DNA of 13,999 bases from DATGHS01 sp035307785 (GCA_035307785.1 DATGHS010000192.1:1-13999), one strand, 5' to 3'. Shown: positions 1 to 5,850, numbered from the stretch's first letter. The notes: generated by a model not told the origin, from the sequence alone. Numbers and translations are program-made.

Positions 1-255
1 CGACATCGGCTCCATCAGCCCAAGGGCGGCATTGACGGCGATGGCCGCATCCACCGCGTTGCCGCCGGATTTCAGCACGTCGATGCCGATCTGGGCTGCC
101 AGCGGATGCGCGCAGCAGACCATGCCTTCGGGCGCCATGACGACCGAACGGCCGGATTGGCCGGCGGGAATGGGCGGGCGATCGGCGCCGGGGCATTCTT
201 CGAAAAGGAGTAACGGCATAGCGAGGATCAAGAGCCAGCAATGAAGACGAATCAT
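1..255 (-). CDS. ggt: Gamma-glutamyltransferase, N-terminal part (runs off the window)
   Basis: Leftward gene, cut by the window edge after 85 codons. The translation begins with a hydrophobic signal-like stretch (MIRLHCWLLILAMPLLLF), followed by the family's N-terminal block: GMVCCAHPLAAQIGIDVLKS, then GGNAVDAAIAVNAALGLMEP, which is diagnostic of gamma-glutamyltranspeptidases. These enzymes act outside the cytoplasm, cleave gamma-glutamyl bonds such as in glutathione, and self-process at a Thr that would lie outside this window. I chose the ATG at 253-255 because GGAG lies nine bases upstream; an in-frame ATG at 268-270 would add five residues. A large inverted repeat separates it from the upstream phosphatase gene, so co-transcription is uncertain. 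Family assignment is firm; completeness and activity cannot be judged. Confidence 0.88.
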   Translation of the reverse strand, partial: MIRLHCWLLILAMPLLLFEECPGADRPPIPAGQSGRSVVMAPEGMVCCAHPLAAQIGIDVLKSGGNAVDAAIAVNAALGLMEPMS

Positions 256-294
256 GATAGGATACTCCATCACACGAATGCGCGGCATGCGAAC

Positions 295-354
295 GTAGAA
301 CGGAATTTATTCCGTTCACTGCCGTTAGCTCGAACGGAATAAATTCCGTTCTAC
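295..354. repeat. 60-bp inverted repeat with two self-folding 23-bp arms
   Basis: Arms 295-317 and 332-354 are perfect reverse complements separated by 14 bases. Each arm is itself nearly palindromic (GAACGGAAT facing ATTCCGTTC), so the element can form one long stem or two small hairpins. It starts 21 bases beyond the stop of the phosphatase gene and ends 39 bases before the ggt start. No T-run follows on the minus strand, so a classic intrinsic terminator is not supported. It looks like a REP/MITE-type dispersed element. Confidence 0.85.
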
Positions 355-375
355 GATTCGGCCAAGCGGGCGATT

Positions 376-1188
376 CTATATGCAATACCCCTCCTGGCGT
401 TCCAAAGCCACGATGGTGAAATCATCCTCGAAGTCGGCCCCGGCGAGGTGTTGGTTGACCTGATCCAGTAGCCGCGACACCATATCGCGTAGGGGCAAAG
501 CGCGCGCTTGGCGCATATGCTGCTCCAGGAATGGCCGGCCGAGCTGGGTACCGGAGCGGTTGCGGGCTTCCACCAGTCCATCGGTGAAGAGCATGACGCG
601 GTCCCCGGGCGTTAGCTGCCAGCGCGTGTTGCGATACTGCTCCTCGGGCCAGGGCGCTAGCGGCAGGCCAATCTGGCTCAGGTCAAGCGGTTCAATCTGG
701 TCGGGCTGGTGCAGCCAGATGGGCGGATGATGCCCGGCCGACGCCCACGAGAGCCAGCCGTCCGTTTCCATCAGTAGATAAACGCCGGTCATGAAACGAT
801 CCGAAGGAACCAGTTGATTCAGCATTCGACACGCGGCCCCGAGTGTGCTCGCGGGGTCGCAGTGAATTTCCGGATGCGTGTGCAGGATGGTCCTCATGGT
901 GACCATCACGATGCTGGCCGCGGGGCCGTGGCCGCTGCCGTCGCCCACGAACACAGCATGGCCGCTCTCGCAACAGAAGAAATCGTGGTAATCGCCGGTG
1001 GCGAAGAAAGCCGGACGGTAGGCGAGAATCTGCTCGTAACCGGAGACTTCGGGCGGAATCTGCTTCAGCATCTGCCGCTGGGCGCGCGCCAGTTCGTGCA
1101 GTTCCTTCTCGGCCGAATACTTGCTGCGAAGGGAACTCTTGGTCGGGTCATCGGTCTCAAGGGCCCGCTCGGTCATCGGTTTGCCCAC
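376..1188 (-). CDS. PP2C-type (SpoIIE/RsbU-like) serine phosphatase, single domain
   Basis: A 270-residue protein holding the whole SpoIIE/PPM phosphatase core and almost nothing else. Metal-site and core motifs appear in order: GDYHD at residues 65-69, GDGSGHG 82-88, SAGHHPP 150-156, TDGLVEA 202-208 and DDFT 255-258. The preceding segment (ARAQRQMLKQIPP..GYE, about 35-52) matches the usual linker helix before this domain. The family removes phosphate from Ser/Thr, commonly on anti-sigma antagonists in partner-switching systems. No PAS, GAF, receiver or membrane segment is present, so a sensor would have to be a separate protein, and no antagonist or kinase gene is visible nearby. The frame opens at a GTG at 1188; an ATG at 1174-1176 is an equally good start. 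Either start overlaps the end of the M20 peptidase gene, suggesting translational coupling. The substrate is unknown. Confidence 0.88.
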   Translation of the reverse strand: MGKPMTERALETDDPTKSSLRSKYSAEKELHELARAQRQMLKQIPPEVSGYEQILAYRPAFFATGDYHDFFCCESGHAVFVGDGSGHGPAASIVMVTMRTILHTHPEIHCDPASTLGAACRMLNQLVPSDRFMTGVYLLMETDGWLSWASAGHHPPIWLHQPDQIEPLDLSQIGLPLAPWPEEQYRNTRWQLTPGDRVMLFTDGLVEARNRSGTQLGRPFLEQHMRQARALPLRDMVSRLLDQVNQHLAGADFEDDFTIVALERQEGYCI

Positions 1189-2392
1189 AGTACCGAATGG
1201 CAGTCAGGGCATACAAAGTGGCCACGCGCACCAGGTCGTCGATTTCCACCCATTCATGGACGGTGTGCTGCCCGCCGGCATTCGGGCCGTGAGTAATAGC
1301 GGGGATATCGGCCAGCCGCCAGAAGCTGTTACCGTCGTCCACGAATGCTTTCGGGCCTTCCGGCAATGGCTTGCCCGATATCTCTGCATAACTCGTCTGG
1401 AAGGCCGAAATTAGTGGATGATTCCGGTCAAGTCGAAAAGCGTTGCGGATAAGCGAATACTGCGCATCCACTTCGATGCGCCAGTCGGCTTGAAAGCGAG
1501 CCAGCAGATCTCGAAACTCGGCTTCTACCTTCGCGGGATCGGTTTCCGGCAGCCAGCGGCGAGTGCCTTCCAGACAGCATTCCTGCGGGTATTGATTATA
1601 AATTTCGCCGGAGTGAATCTGGCCGATAAAGAGGCTCTCACTGCCGGCCAGCGGATCGGACCGGCGAGCCAGCGTCTCCGCGAGCTTGATGAGCCGGCTA
1701 ACCAGATCGGCCCCCGCCGCCACGACATTCGGCTCGTGAACCGGCCGCATCACTTCATGCGCCGGCGGCCCGGGCCGGTGAATGCGAATTCTCCACGTCG
1801 CTGAACCACGGCCAATGACCGGAAGTTGAGCACTCAGTGGTTCGGGTAGCAACACGGCATCGCCATGCACGCCGTCACGAATAAGCTGATCGAGTTGCTG
1901 GCCGAATCCCCATGGCGCCTCGTGAAGATCGTGGGCCGTCAAAAGGATGGAACCAGCGGACAACGCATTGAGATCTCGGACAGCACGCAACGCTTCCACC
2001 ATGGCCGCGATGCCGCCCTTCATGTCGGATGCGCCGCTGCCGAGAAGCCGCGAGCCTTCGACTTTGGGAGGAACAAATGGCAAATGCACGGTGTCGAGGT
2101 GCCCGTTGAATTGGATTGTCTTGCCAGGCTTGCCGGAGTCGTAGCGCACCACGACGGCCGGGGCGGCGGGGTGGCCGGCCGCCGGCCGTTCGACTTTGAA
2201 ACCATCGTCGCCAAGCAGCTTGCCCAGTCGGTCGCAGGCGGCCCCCGCTTCGCCGGTGCGGCTGGGGACTTCGACCAACTTGATAGCGGTCTTTAGCACG
2301 CGTTCGCGTTGCACGGCCGACCGGATTCTGGTTTGCATAGCATTAGTCATGTAGCCGATGATATGTTCGGCTTGAGCGAAGCACCATGACAT
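1157..2392 (-). CDS. M20-family zinc metallopeptidase / amidohydrolase
   Basis: Up to 411 residues resembling the M20 group (ArgE, DapE, carboxypeptidase G2). Visible metal-site motifs are GHLDTV (residues 97-102), GSGASDMKGG (118-127), a Glu at about 184 (LLPEP) and a C-terminal His in GGQHTVHEW (about 373-381). Family members hydrolyse amide bonds of N-acylated amino acids or dipeptides in the cytoplasm using two zinc ions. The usual EE pair (catalytic base plus metal ligand) is not seen: the equivalent stretch reads TAHDLHEAPWG, with only H157-E158 adjacent. The start is uncertain. ATG at 2390-2392 gives the longest form, but ATGs at 2348-2350 and 2336-2338 give N-termini (MTNAMQ.. or MQTRIR..) nearer the family start, and none has a clear ribosome site. 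It lies divergent from the ribosomal operon and overlaps the downstream phosphatase gene. Substrate unknown. Confidence 0.85.
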   Translation of the reverse strand: MSWCFAQAEHIIGYMTNAMQTRIRSAVQRERVLKTAIKLVEVPSRTGEAGAACDRLGKLLGDDGFKVERPAAGHPAAPAVVVRYDSGKPGKTIQFNGHLDTVHLPFVPPKVEGSRLLGSGASDMKGGIAAMVEALRAVRDLNALSAGSILLTAHDLHEAPWGFGQQLDQLIRDGVHGDAVLLPEPLSAQLPVIGRGSATWRIRIHRPGPPAHEVMRPVHEPNVVAAGADLVSRLIKLAETLARRSDPLAGSESLFIGQIHSGEIYNQYPQECCLEGTRRWLPETDPAKVEAEFRDLLARFQADWRIEVDAQYSLIRNAFRLDRNHPLISAFQTSYAEISGKPLPEGPKAFVDDGNSFWRLADIPAITHGPNAGGQHTVHEWVEIDDLVRVATLYALTAIRYCGQTDDRAGP

Positions 2393-2460
2393 TCCGCTGT
2401 CAATCCGTCTTCACAATCGGATTCTCCGCCGCGATTGCGCAAATTCGCATCGGGCGCATC

Positions 2461-2489
2461 TTGACAGTATTGCGCCAGACGCGTACCTT
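2461..2489 (+). promoter_or_regulatory. Probable sigma-70 promoter of the ribosomal operon
   Basis: A perfect -35 box TTGACA (2461-2466) is followed after 17 bases by TACCTT (2484-2489), which keeps the key T, A and final T of a -10 box. It is the only good match in the 163-bp gap before rpsJ, and it lies about 65 bases upstream of the rpsJ start. Start-site mapping would confirm it. Confidence 0.55.
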
Positions 2490-2544
2490 TATCCTTTCCT
2501 AAAATTTTGCGCGCAGGTATCTTTTGCGGGCCGATTGAGGCGGC

Positions 2545-2550
2545 GGGAGG
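2545..2550 (+). promoter_or_regulatory. Shine-Dalgarno fixing the TTG start of rpsJ
   Basis: GGGAGG sits five bases upstream of the TTG at 2556-2558. It lies inside the longer open frame that begins at 2535, so it argues against that earlier start and for a TTG start. Confidence 0.75.
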
Positions 2551-2555
2551 CGATT

Positions 2556-2891
2556 TTGGCGGGGCAATTGAACGAGCGAATTCGCATTCGCCTGGAAGGT
2601 TACGACTACGAAATCCTGGACCGGACAGTCCACGAGATCGTCGATACCGCTGAACGCACCGGCGCGGTGGTGCGTGGACCCATTCCGCTGCCCACCCGCA
2701 TCGAGCGCTATACCGTGCTGCGCAGCCCGCACATTGACCGCAAGTCGCGCGAGCAGTTTGAGATTCGCACGCACAAACGGCTGATCGACATCGTGCAGCC
2801 GAACACGAAAACCATTGAAGCGCTCAACAAAGGATTGACGCTTCCGCCGGGCGTTGACATTAAGATCAAGGTGATTGGCTCGGCGGGATAA
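2556..2891 (+). CDS. rpsJ: 30S ribosomal protein S10
   Basis: A 111-residue S10, first gene of the operon. The body is canonical: QLNERIRIRLEGYDYEILD, then VRGPIPLPTRIERYTVLRSP, then REQFEIRTHKRLIDI. S10 is part of the 30S head and in many bacteria also pairs with NusB in antitermination. The frame is open from 2535, but the start chosen is TTG at 2556, because the strong GGGAGG ribosome site lies five bases before it and the product then begins (M)AGQLNERIR as is usual for S10. The C-terminus (GVDIKIKVIGSAG) is somewhat longer than the roughly 103-residue norm. The next gene should be rplC, but rplD follows after 101 bases that hold a perfect palindrome. No gene upstream belongs to the str operon; the nearest gene is divergent. 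Confidence 0.97.
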   Translation: MAGQLNERIRIRLEGYDYEILDRTVHEIVDTAERTGAVVRGPIPLPTRIERYTVLRSPHIDRKSREQFEIRTHKRLIDIVQPNTKTIEALNKGLTLPPGVDIKIKVIGSAG

Positions 2892-2913
2892 ATCGATCGC
2901 CGAGCCGGAGCCG

Positions 2914-2961
2914 CGACGCCGCTTGTGGCCTAGCCGGCCGGCTAGGCCACAAGCGGCGTCG
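2914..2961. repeat. Perfect 48-bp palindrome between rpsJ and rplD
   Basis: Two 24-base arms (2914-2937 and 2938-2961) are exact reverse complements with no spacer. Each arm contains GCCGCTTGTGGC or its complement, close to the GCCGCTTGCGGC core found at three other junctions in this operon. It occupies the position where rplC is normally found. As RNA it would form a very stable hairpin 22 bases after the rpsJ stop; only TTT follows after two more bases, so a role as a terminator is doubtful. Confidence 0.95.
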
Positions 2962-2992
2962 GTTTCATTGATGGAAGGCAAAGCAGGGAATC

Positions 2993-3763
2993 ATGAGCAA
3001 CGTAACCACCGAAGTCACCGGGCCCATCGAAGTGCCCGTCTTCAACGCGCTGGGGCAGCCCGCCGGCAGCGTGCAGGTAGATCCCGCCGAATTTGGCGGC
3101 AAGATCAACAAGCAGTTGCTGCACGAAGTGGTGTTGATGCACCTGGCCAACCAGCGGGCCGGCACTGCCTCCACGCTCCGCCGCGGTGAAGTCGCGGGCA
3201 GCACCAAGAAACTCTTTCGCCAGAAGGGCACTGGGAACGCCCGCGTCGGCCCGCGCCGCACCAACAAGCGCCGTGGCGGCGGCACCGCCAAAGGCCCGAA
3301 GCCGCGCGACCACGAATATCATCTGCCCAAGCAAGCGGTGCGCACCGCCACGCGGATGGCGATCCTCAGCAAATTTCGCGATCAGGAAGCGGCGATCATC
3401 GACGAACTGACCATCCCCGATGGCCCGCCGAAGACCAAGAACGTGGCCCTCACACTGAAGTCGCTTATTACTGCGCTGAAGCTGGACGAAGTGAAGGTGA
3501 ACAGCGTCGAAGGCCAACCGCCGCCGACGGATGAGGAATTGAAGAAGGCGAAGAAGCGGCAGCTGCGACAGCTCTCGTGGCTTATCGGCACGGCCGGGCT
3601 GAAGCCTGAAGATCAGACGCGCATTTACCGGTCGGCCCGGAACATTGCCGGCGTGAACTTGCTGCCTACGTCGCAATTCAACACGTATTCGATTTTGAAA
3701 CACAAACGGCTGCTGCTGACGAAAGCGGCGTTCGAGGAATTGAGGAAGGGAAACGGGAAGTAA
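2993..3763 (+). CDS. rplD: 50S ribosomal protein L4, with an internal insertion
   Basis: 256 residues, against about 200-215 for typical L4. The signature exit-tunnel loop is intact: EVAGSTKKLFRQKGTGNARV (residues 66-85), then a G/R-rich stretch and PKPRDHEYHLPKQ. L4 binds 23S rRNA domain I, lines the peptide exit tunnel, and in enterobacteria represses the S10 operon. Compared with E. coli L4, about 28 extra residues (roughly 168-195: PPPTDEELKKAKKRQLRQLS and flanks), charged and Lys-rich, are inserted just before the strand-turn WLIGTAG. The remaining C-terminal fold aligns (ARNIAGVNLLPTSQFNTYSI). The start is ATG 2993 with AGGGA just upstream. In other bacteria rplC would precede it; here it follows rpsJ directly. 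Confidence 0.96.
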   Translation: MSNVTTEVTGPIEVPVFNALGQPAGSVQVDPAEFGGKINKQLLHEVVLMHLANQRAGTASTLRRGEVAGSTKKLFRQKGTGNARVGPRRTNKRRGGGTAKGPKPRDHEYHLPKQAVRTATRMAILSKFRDQEAAIIDELTIPDGPPKTKNVALTLKSLITALKLDEVKVNSVEGQPPPTDEELKKAKKRQLRQLSWLIGTAGLKPEDQTRIYRSARNIAGVNLLPTSQFNTYSILKHKRLLLTKAAFEELRKGNGK

Positions 3764-3766
3764 CTG

Positions 3767-3816
3767 AAAGCCGCTTGCGGCATCGCCGGATTAACGGCAA
3801 AGCCGCAAGCGGCTTT
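3767..3816 (+). repeat. Terminator-like hairpin between rplD and rplW
   Basis: Perfect 15-bp arms 3767-3781 and 3802-3816 enclose a 20-base loop that can itself pair (GCCG with CGGC). The stem core is GCCGCTTGCGGC and the last bases run TTTTC. It begins three bases after the rplD stop. The shape matches an intrinsic terminator, but rplW, which must be expressed, starts 16 bases later. It may be an attenuator, an RNA-processing site or simply a repeat copy. Confidence 0.85.
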
Positions 3817-3832
3817 TCATTGAGAACGAGCC

Positions 3833-4237
3833 ATGCGAGCCAGACCAAGACCAAAGCGCTACGTGAAGAAGCTCGAAGCGCGAGCGCGCAAGCGCGACCG
3901 CAAGATCAACCTGAACGGGCCGGAACTGCGGCCTCACCAGATCGTCTTGCGGCCGCTGGTCACCGAAAAGACCACGCACCAGAGCACGCGCAGCGAGCGC
4001 CGTACCGACGAAGAGAAGCCGCGCCGTGACGCGTATACCTTCAAGGTTGCGCTGCACGCCACCAAGCCGCAAATCAAATGGGCGGTGCAAGAACTTTTCG
4101 GGGTGCGGGTAGAAAAAGTTTGCACGCAACAGCATGCCGGCAAAAAGCGCCGCTATCGCTTTAAGATTGGCGAGCTGAGCAACTGGAAAAAAGCCATCGT
4201 CACACTGCACGAACAGGATCGAATCGAATTCTTCTAG
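3833..4237 (+). CDS. rplW: 50S ribosomal protein L23, N-terminally extended
   Basis: 134 residues against about 95-100 for typical L23. The conserved body starts near residue 39 (VLRPLVTEKTT), continues with DAYTFKVALHATKPQIKWAV, VEKVCTQQHAGKKRR and ends DWKKA-like (SNWKKAIVTLHEQDRIEFF). L23 sits at the tunnel exit and docks trigger factor, SRP and SecY. The first 36 residues (Arg/Lys-rich, RARPRPKRYVKKLEARARKR) are extra and look disordered and RNA-binding. Another short charged insert (RSERRTDEEKPRR) precedes the beta strand. The ribosome site before ATG 3833 is weak (GAG near -4), so a later internal start cannot be excluded, though no in-frame ATG was found before the core. Confidence 0.94.
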   Translation: MRARPRPKRYVKKLEARARKRDRKINLNGPELRPHQIVLRPLVTEKTTHQSTRSERRTDEEKPRRDAYTFKVALHATKPQIKWAVQELFGVRVEKVCTQQHAGKKRRYRFKIGELSNWKKAIVTLHEQDRIEFF

Positions 4238-4239
4238 GA

Positions 4240-4306
4240 GTGAGTGGCGTGTGGTGAATGGTGAGTAGTTAAAATCACCGCGCACCACGCACCACGCACT
4301 ACGCAC
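4240..4306. repeat. Heptamer-type imperfect inverted repeat between rplW and rplB
   Basis: The left part (4240-4270) has degenerate 7-base units such as GTGGTGA, ATGGTGA and GTAGTTA. The right part (4276-4306) has CGCACCA, CGCACCA, CGCACTA. Read as a hairpin, about two thirds of positions pair. The right arm ends directly before the GAGGTGG ribosome site of rplB. Confidence 0.75.
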
Positions 4307-4315
4307 GAGGTGGTA

Positions 4316-5182
4316 ATGGGTATCCGTCAATACAAACCGACTTCCGCGGGGCGGCGGGCGGGCTCCGTCAGCGATTTCTCGGAATGCACCGAGCCGAAGG
4401 TCAACAAGCCCGAGAAGTCGCTGGTAAAGCCGAAGAAGAAATCGGGCGGCCGCAATCATCATGGCATCGTGACCAGCCGGTTCCGTGGCGGTGGGCACAA
4501 GCGCATGTACCGGATCATCGATTTCAAGCGCGGCCACAAGGACGGTGTGGCAGCAGAAGTGAAGTCGGTCGAATATGATCCCAACCGCTCCTGCCGGATC
4601 GCGCTGATCCAATATGCCGACGGCGAAAAGGCCTATATCCTGGCCCCGGAAGGCCTGAAGGCGGGCGACAAACTGATGAACGGTCCGGCGGCGGAGCCGC
4701 GGGTCGGCAATTGCATGCCGCTGCGGAATATTCCGCTTGGTATGAGCGTCCACAACGTCGAACTGCGGCCAGGTCGTGGCGGCCAGTTGTGCCGCAGCGC
4801 CGGCATCGGCGCGGTGCTCAGCGCACGCGAGGCCGATTGGGCGCAGATTACGCTGCCGTCGGGCGAAGTGCGGCGCGTGCCAGCCGATTGCCGGGCAACC
4901 ATCGGCGTGATCGGCAATGCCGATCACATGAACCTTAGTCTGGGCAAAGCCGGCCGCAAGCGCTGGCTAGGCCGCAAGCCGCACAATCGCGGCACGTCGC
5001 AGAACCCAGTGTCGCATCCGATGGGCGGCGGCGAGGGACGAACCGCGGGGGGCCGGCATCCGTGTGGCCCCACTGGTGTGCTTTCCAAGGGCGGCAAGAC
5101 CCGCAAGAAGCGGAAGCCTTCGAATGCAGCGATCATTCGCAAGCGCCACCCTGGCCCGCACTATGCCAAGGGTGGTTGGTAG
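4316..5182 (+). CDS. rplB: 50S ribosomal protein L2
   Basis: 288-residue L2, slightly longer than the usual 273-277. Canonical start MGIRQYKPTSAGRR, then SRFRGGGHKRMYRIIDFKR, HNVELRPGRGGQLCRSAG and the C-terminal peptidyl-transferase-proximal block SHPMGGGEGR (residues 233-242). The His equivalent to E. coli His229 is kept (H234), but the flanking Asp is Ser and the following His is Met (M236). L2 binds 23S rRNA, bridges to the 30S and is needed for subunit joining and peptide-bond formation. ATG 4316 is chosen because GAGGTGG (4307-4313) is its ribosome site; a GTG two codons upstream is in frame but lies within that site. The C-terminal tail (KRHPGPHYAKGGW) is unusual. Confidence 0.97.
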   Translation: MGIRQYKPTSAGRRAGSVSDFSECTEPKVNKPEKSLVKPKKKSGGRNHHGIVTSRFRGGGHKRMYRIIDFKRGHKDGVAAEVKSVEYDPNRSCRIALIQYADGEKAYILAPEGLKAGDKLMNGPAAEPRVGNCMPLRNIPLGMSVHNVELRPGRGGQLCRSAGIGAVLSAREADWAQITLPSGEVRRVPADCRATIGVIGNADHMNLSLGKAGRKRWLGRKPHNRGTSQNPVSHPMGGGEGRTAGGRHPCGPTGVLSKGGKTRKKRKPSNAAIIRKRHPGPHYAKGGW

Positions 5183-5185
5183 GGA

Positions 5186-5244
5186 CGTGGGACAAGATTC
5201 CAATCATGTCCGAAAACGTAACAAGATTGGAATCTTGTCCCACG
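5186..5244. repeat. 20-bp perfect inverted repeat between rplB and rpsS
   Basis: Arms 5186-5205 and 5225-5244 are exact reverse complements (core GGGACAAGATTCCAATC) with a 19-base loop. It begins four bases after the rplB stop. No T-run follows. The remaining 99 bases to rpsS hold no gene; a lone TAAAAT (5279-5284) resembles a -10 box but has no matching -35 box. Confidence 0.9.
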
Positions 5245-5343
5245 GAATTTCCCTCTAGCCAGCCTGTGAGCGCTGCTCTAAAATCATGGTTTGCCCTTGT
5301 GGAAGCGTAAACGATTTTCGGGTGAAGGTATCGGGAAAAAACG

Positions 5344-5655
5344 ATGAGCCGGTCGATCAAAAAAGGTCCATATGTAGACTTGCGACTGCTGGAAAAAGTT
5401 GAAAAGCAGCAGAAGCTCAACGAGCGCAAGCCGCTGCGCACCTGGGCCCGCGATTGCACGATTGTGCCGGAATTTGTCGGTCAAACGTTTGAGATTCACA
5501 ACGGCCGGCAGTTCATGAAGCTGTTCGTGACCGAAGACATGGTCGGCCACAAACTGGGCGAGTTCGCGCCGACGCGTGTATTCAAGGGTCACAGCGGCGG
5601 CCGGAAGGCAGCCGCGGCCGCGGCGGCCGGTGCAGCACCGCCGGCCGGCAAGTAA
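5344..5655 (+). CDS. rpsS: 30S ribosomal protein S19
   Basis: 103 residues. Family hallmarks are present from the start: MSRSIKKGPYVD, then TWARDCTIVPEFVGQTFEIH, NGRQFMKLFVTEDMVGHKLG and EFAPTRVFKGHSG. S19 forms a complex with S13 in the 30S head and contacts the A-site tRNA. The last 17 residues (RKAAAAAAAGAAPPAGK) are a low-complexity Ala/Pro tail encoded by very GC-rich sequence and are extra relative to the core. The start is ATG 5344, with GGGA about seven bases upstream. Its stop lies only seven bases before the initiator tRNA gene, so the tRNA must be released from the same transcript unless it has its own promoter inside rpsS. Confidence 0.96.
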   Translation: MSRSIKKGPYVDLRLLEKVEKQQKLNERKPLRTWARDCTIVPEFVGQTFEIHNGRQFMKLFVTEDMVGHKLGEFAPTRVFKGHSGGRKAAAAAAAGAAPPAGK

Positions 5656-5662
5656 ACCTGAT

Positions 5663-5734
5663 CCCGGGGTGGAGCAGTGGTAGCTCGCCAGGCTCATAAC
5701 CTGGAGGTCGCAGGTTCAAATCCTGCCCCCGGAA
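5663..5734 (+). tRNA. Initiator tRNA-fMet (CAU anticodon)
   Basis: A complete cloverleaf of 72 bases plus a CCA tail that is not encoded. Acceptor 5663-5669 (CCCGGGG) faces 5727-5733 (CCCCGGA), leaving a C1-A72 mismatch, the hallmark of bacterial initiators. The D-stem GAGC/GCTC carries A11-T24, another initiator trait. The anticodon stem CCAGG/CCTGG encloses CTCATAA. The T-arm GCAGG/CCTGC encloses TTCAAAT. The sequence follows E. coli tRNA-fMet closely through the D, anticodon and T arms. The three G-C pairs normally next to the anticodon loop are here G-C, G-C and A-T (A29-T41), a variation on the usual rule. Its position inside the ribosomal-protein operon, between rpsS and rplV, is unusual. 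Confidence 0.96.
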
Positions 5735-5744
5735 TTTGAAATTT

Positions 5745-5847
5745 GTCAGTGGTCAGTTGTCCGTGGTCCGTGGCGATGTATGTGATTCGCCACCGGGTTT
5801 GATTTCGCAAACGGACACTACGGACTACGGACTACGGACTACGGACC
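5745..5847. repeat. Heptamer-type inverted repeat between tRNA-fMet and rplV
   Basis: The left arm (5745-5775) consists of 7-base units GTCAGTG, GTCAGTT, GTCCGTG, GTCCGTG. The right arm (5813-5847) holds four units of CGGACTA/CGGACCA, the reverse complement of GTCCGTA. An inner pair TGGCGA/TCGCCA lies in the loop. The right arm ends three bases before the rplV ATG, leaving no Shine-Dalgarno sequence. Confidence 0.85.
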
Positions 5848-5850
5848 AAC

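Noticed and set aside
2381..2403. Minus-strand TTGACA (2398-2403) as a promoter for the M20 gene
   Set aside because: No acceptable -10 hexamer lies at 15-19 bases; the nearest TATCAT is about 34 bases away.
2535..2555. Upstream TTG start for rpsJ adding seven residues
   Set aside because: These codons contain the GGGAGG ribosome site, and the S10 family starts at the later TTG.
2892..2992. Remnant of rplC
   Set aside because: The gap is only 101 bases, nearly half of it palindrome, and no L3 motif was found in any frame.
3767..3817. Operon-ending intrinsic terminator
   Set aside because: The shape fits, but essential ribosomal genes continue in the same direction with no clear promoter just downstream, so it is recorded as a repeat with possible partial termination.
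3791..4927. Long open frame on the minus strand (about 378 codons)
   Set aside because: It runs antisense through rplW and rplB, is interrupted in meaning by the intergenic repeat, and has no domain signature. It is a by-product of GC-rich coding on the other strand.
5663..5734. Elongator tRNA-Met
   Set aside because: The C1-A72 mismatch, the A11-T24 pair and near identity to E. coli tRNA-fMet arms make it an initiator.
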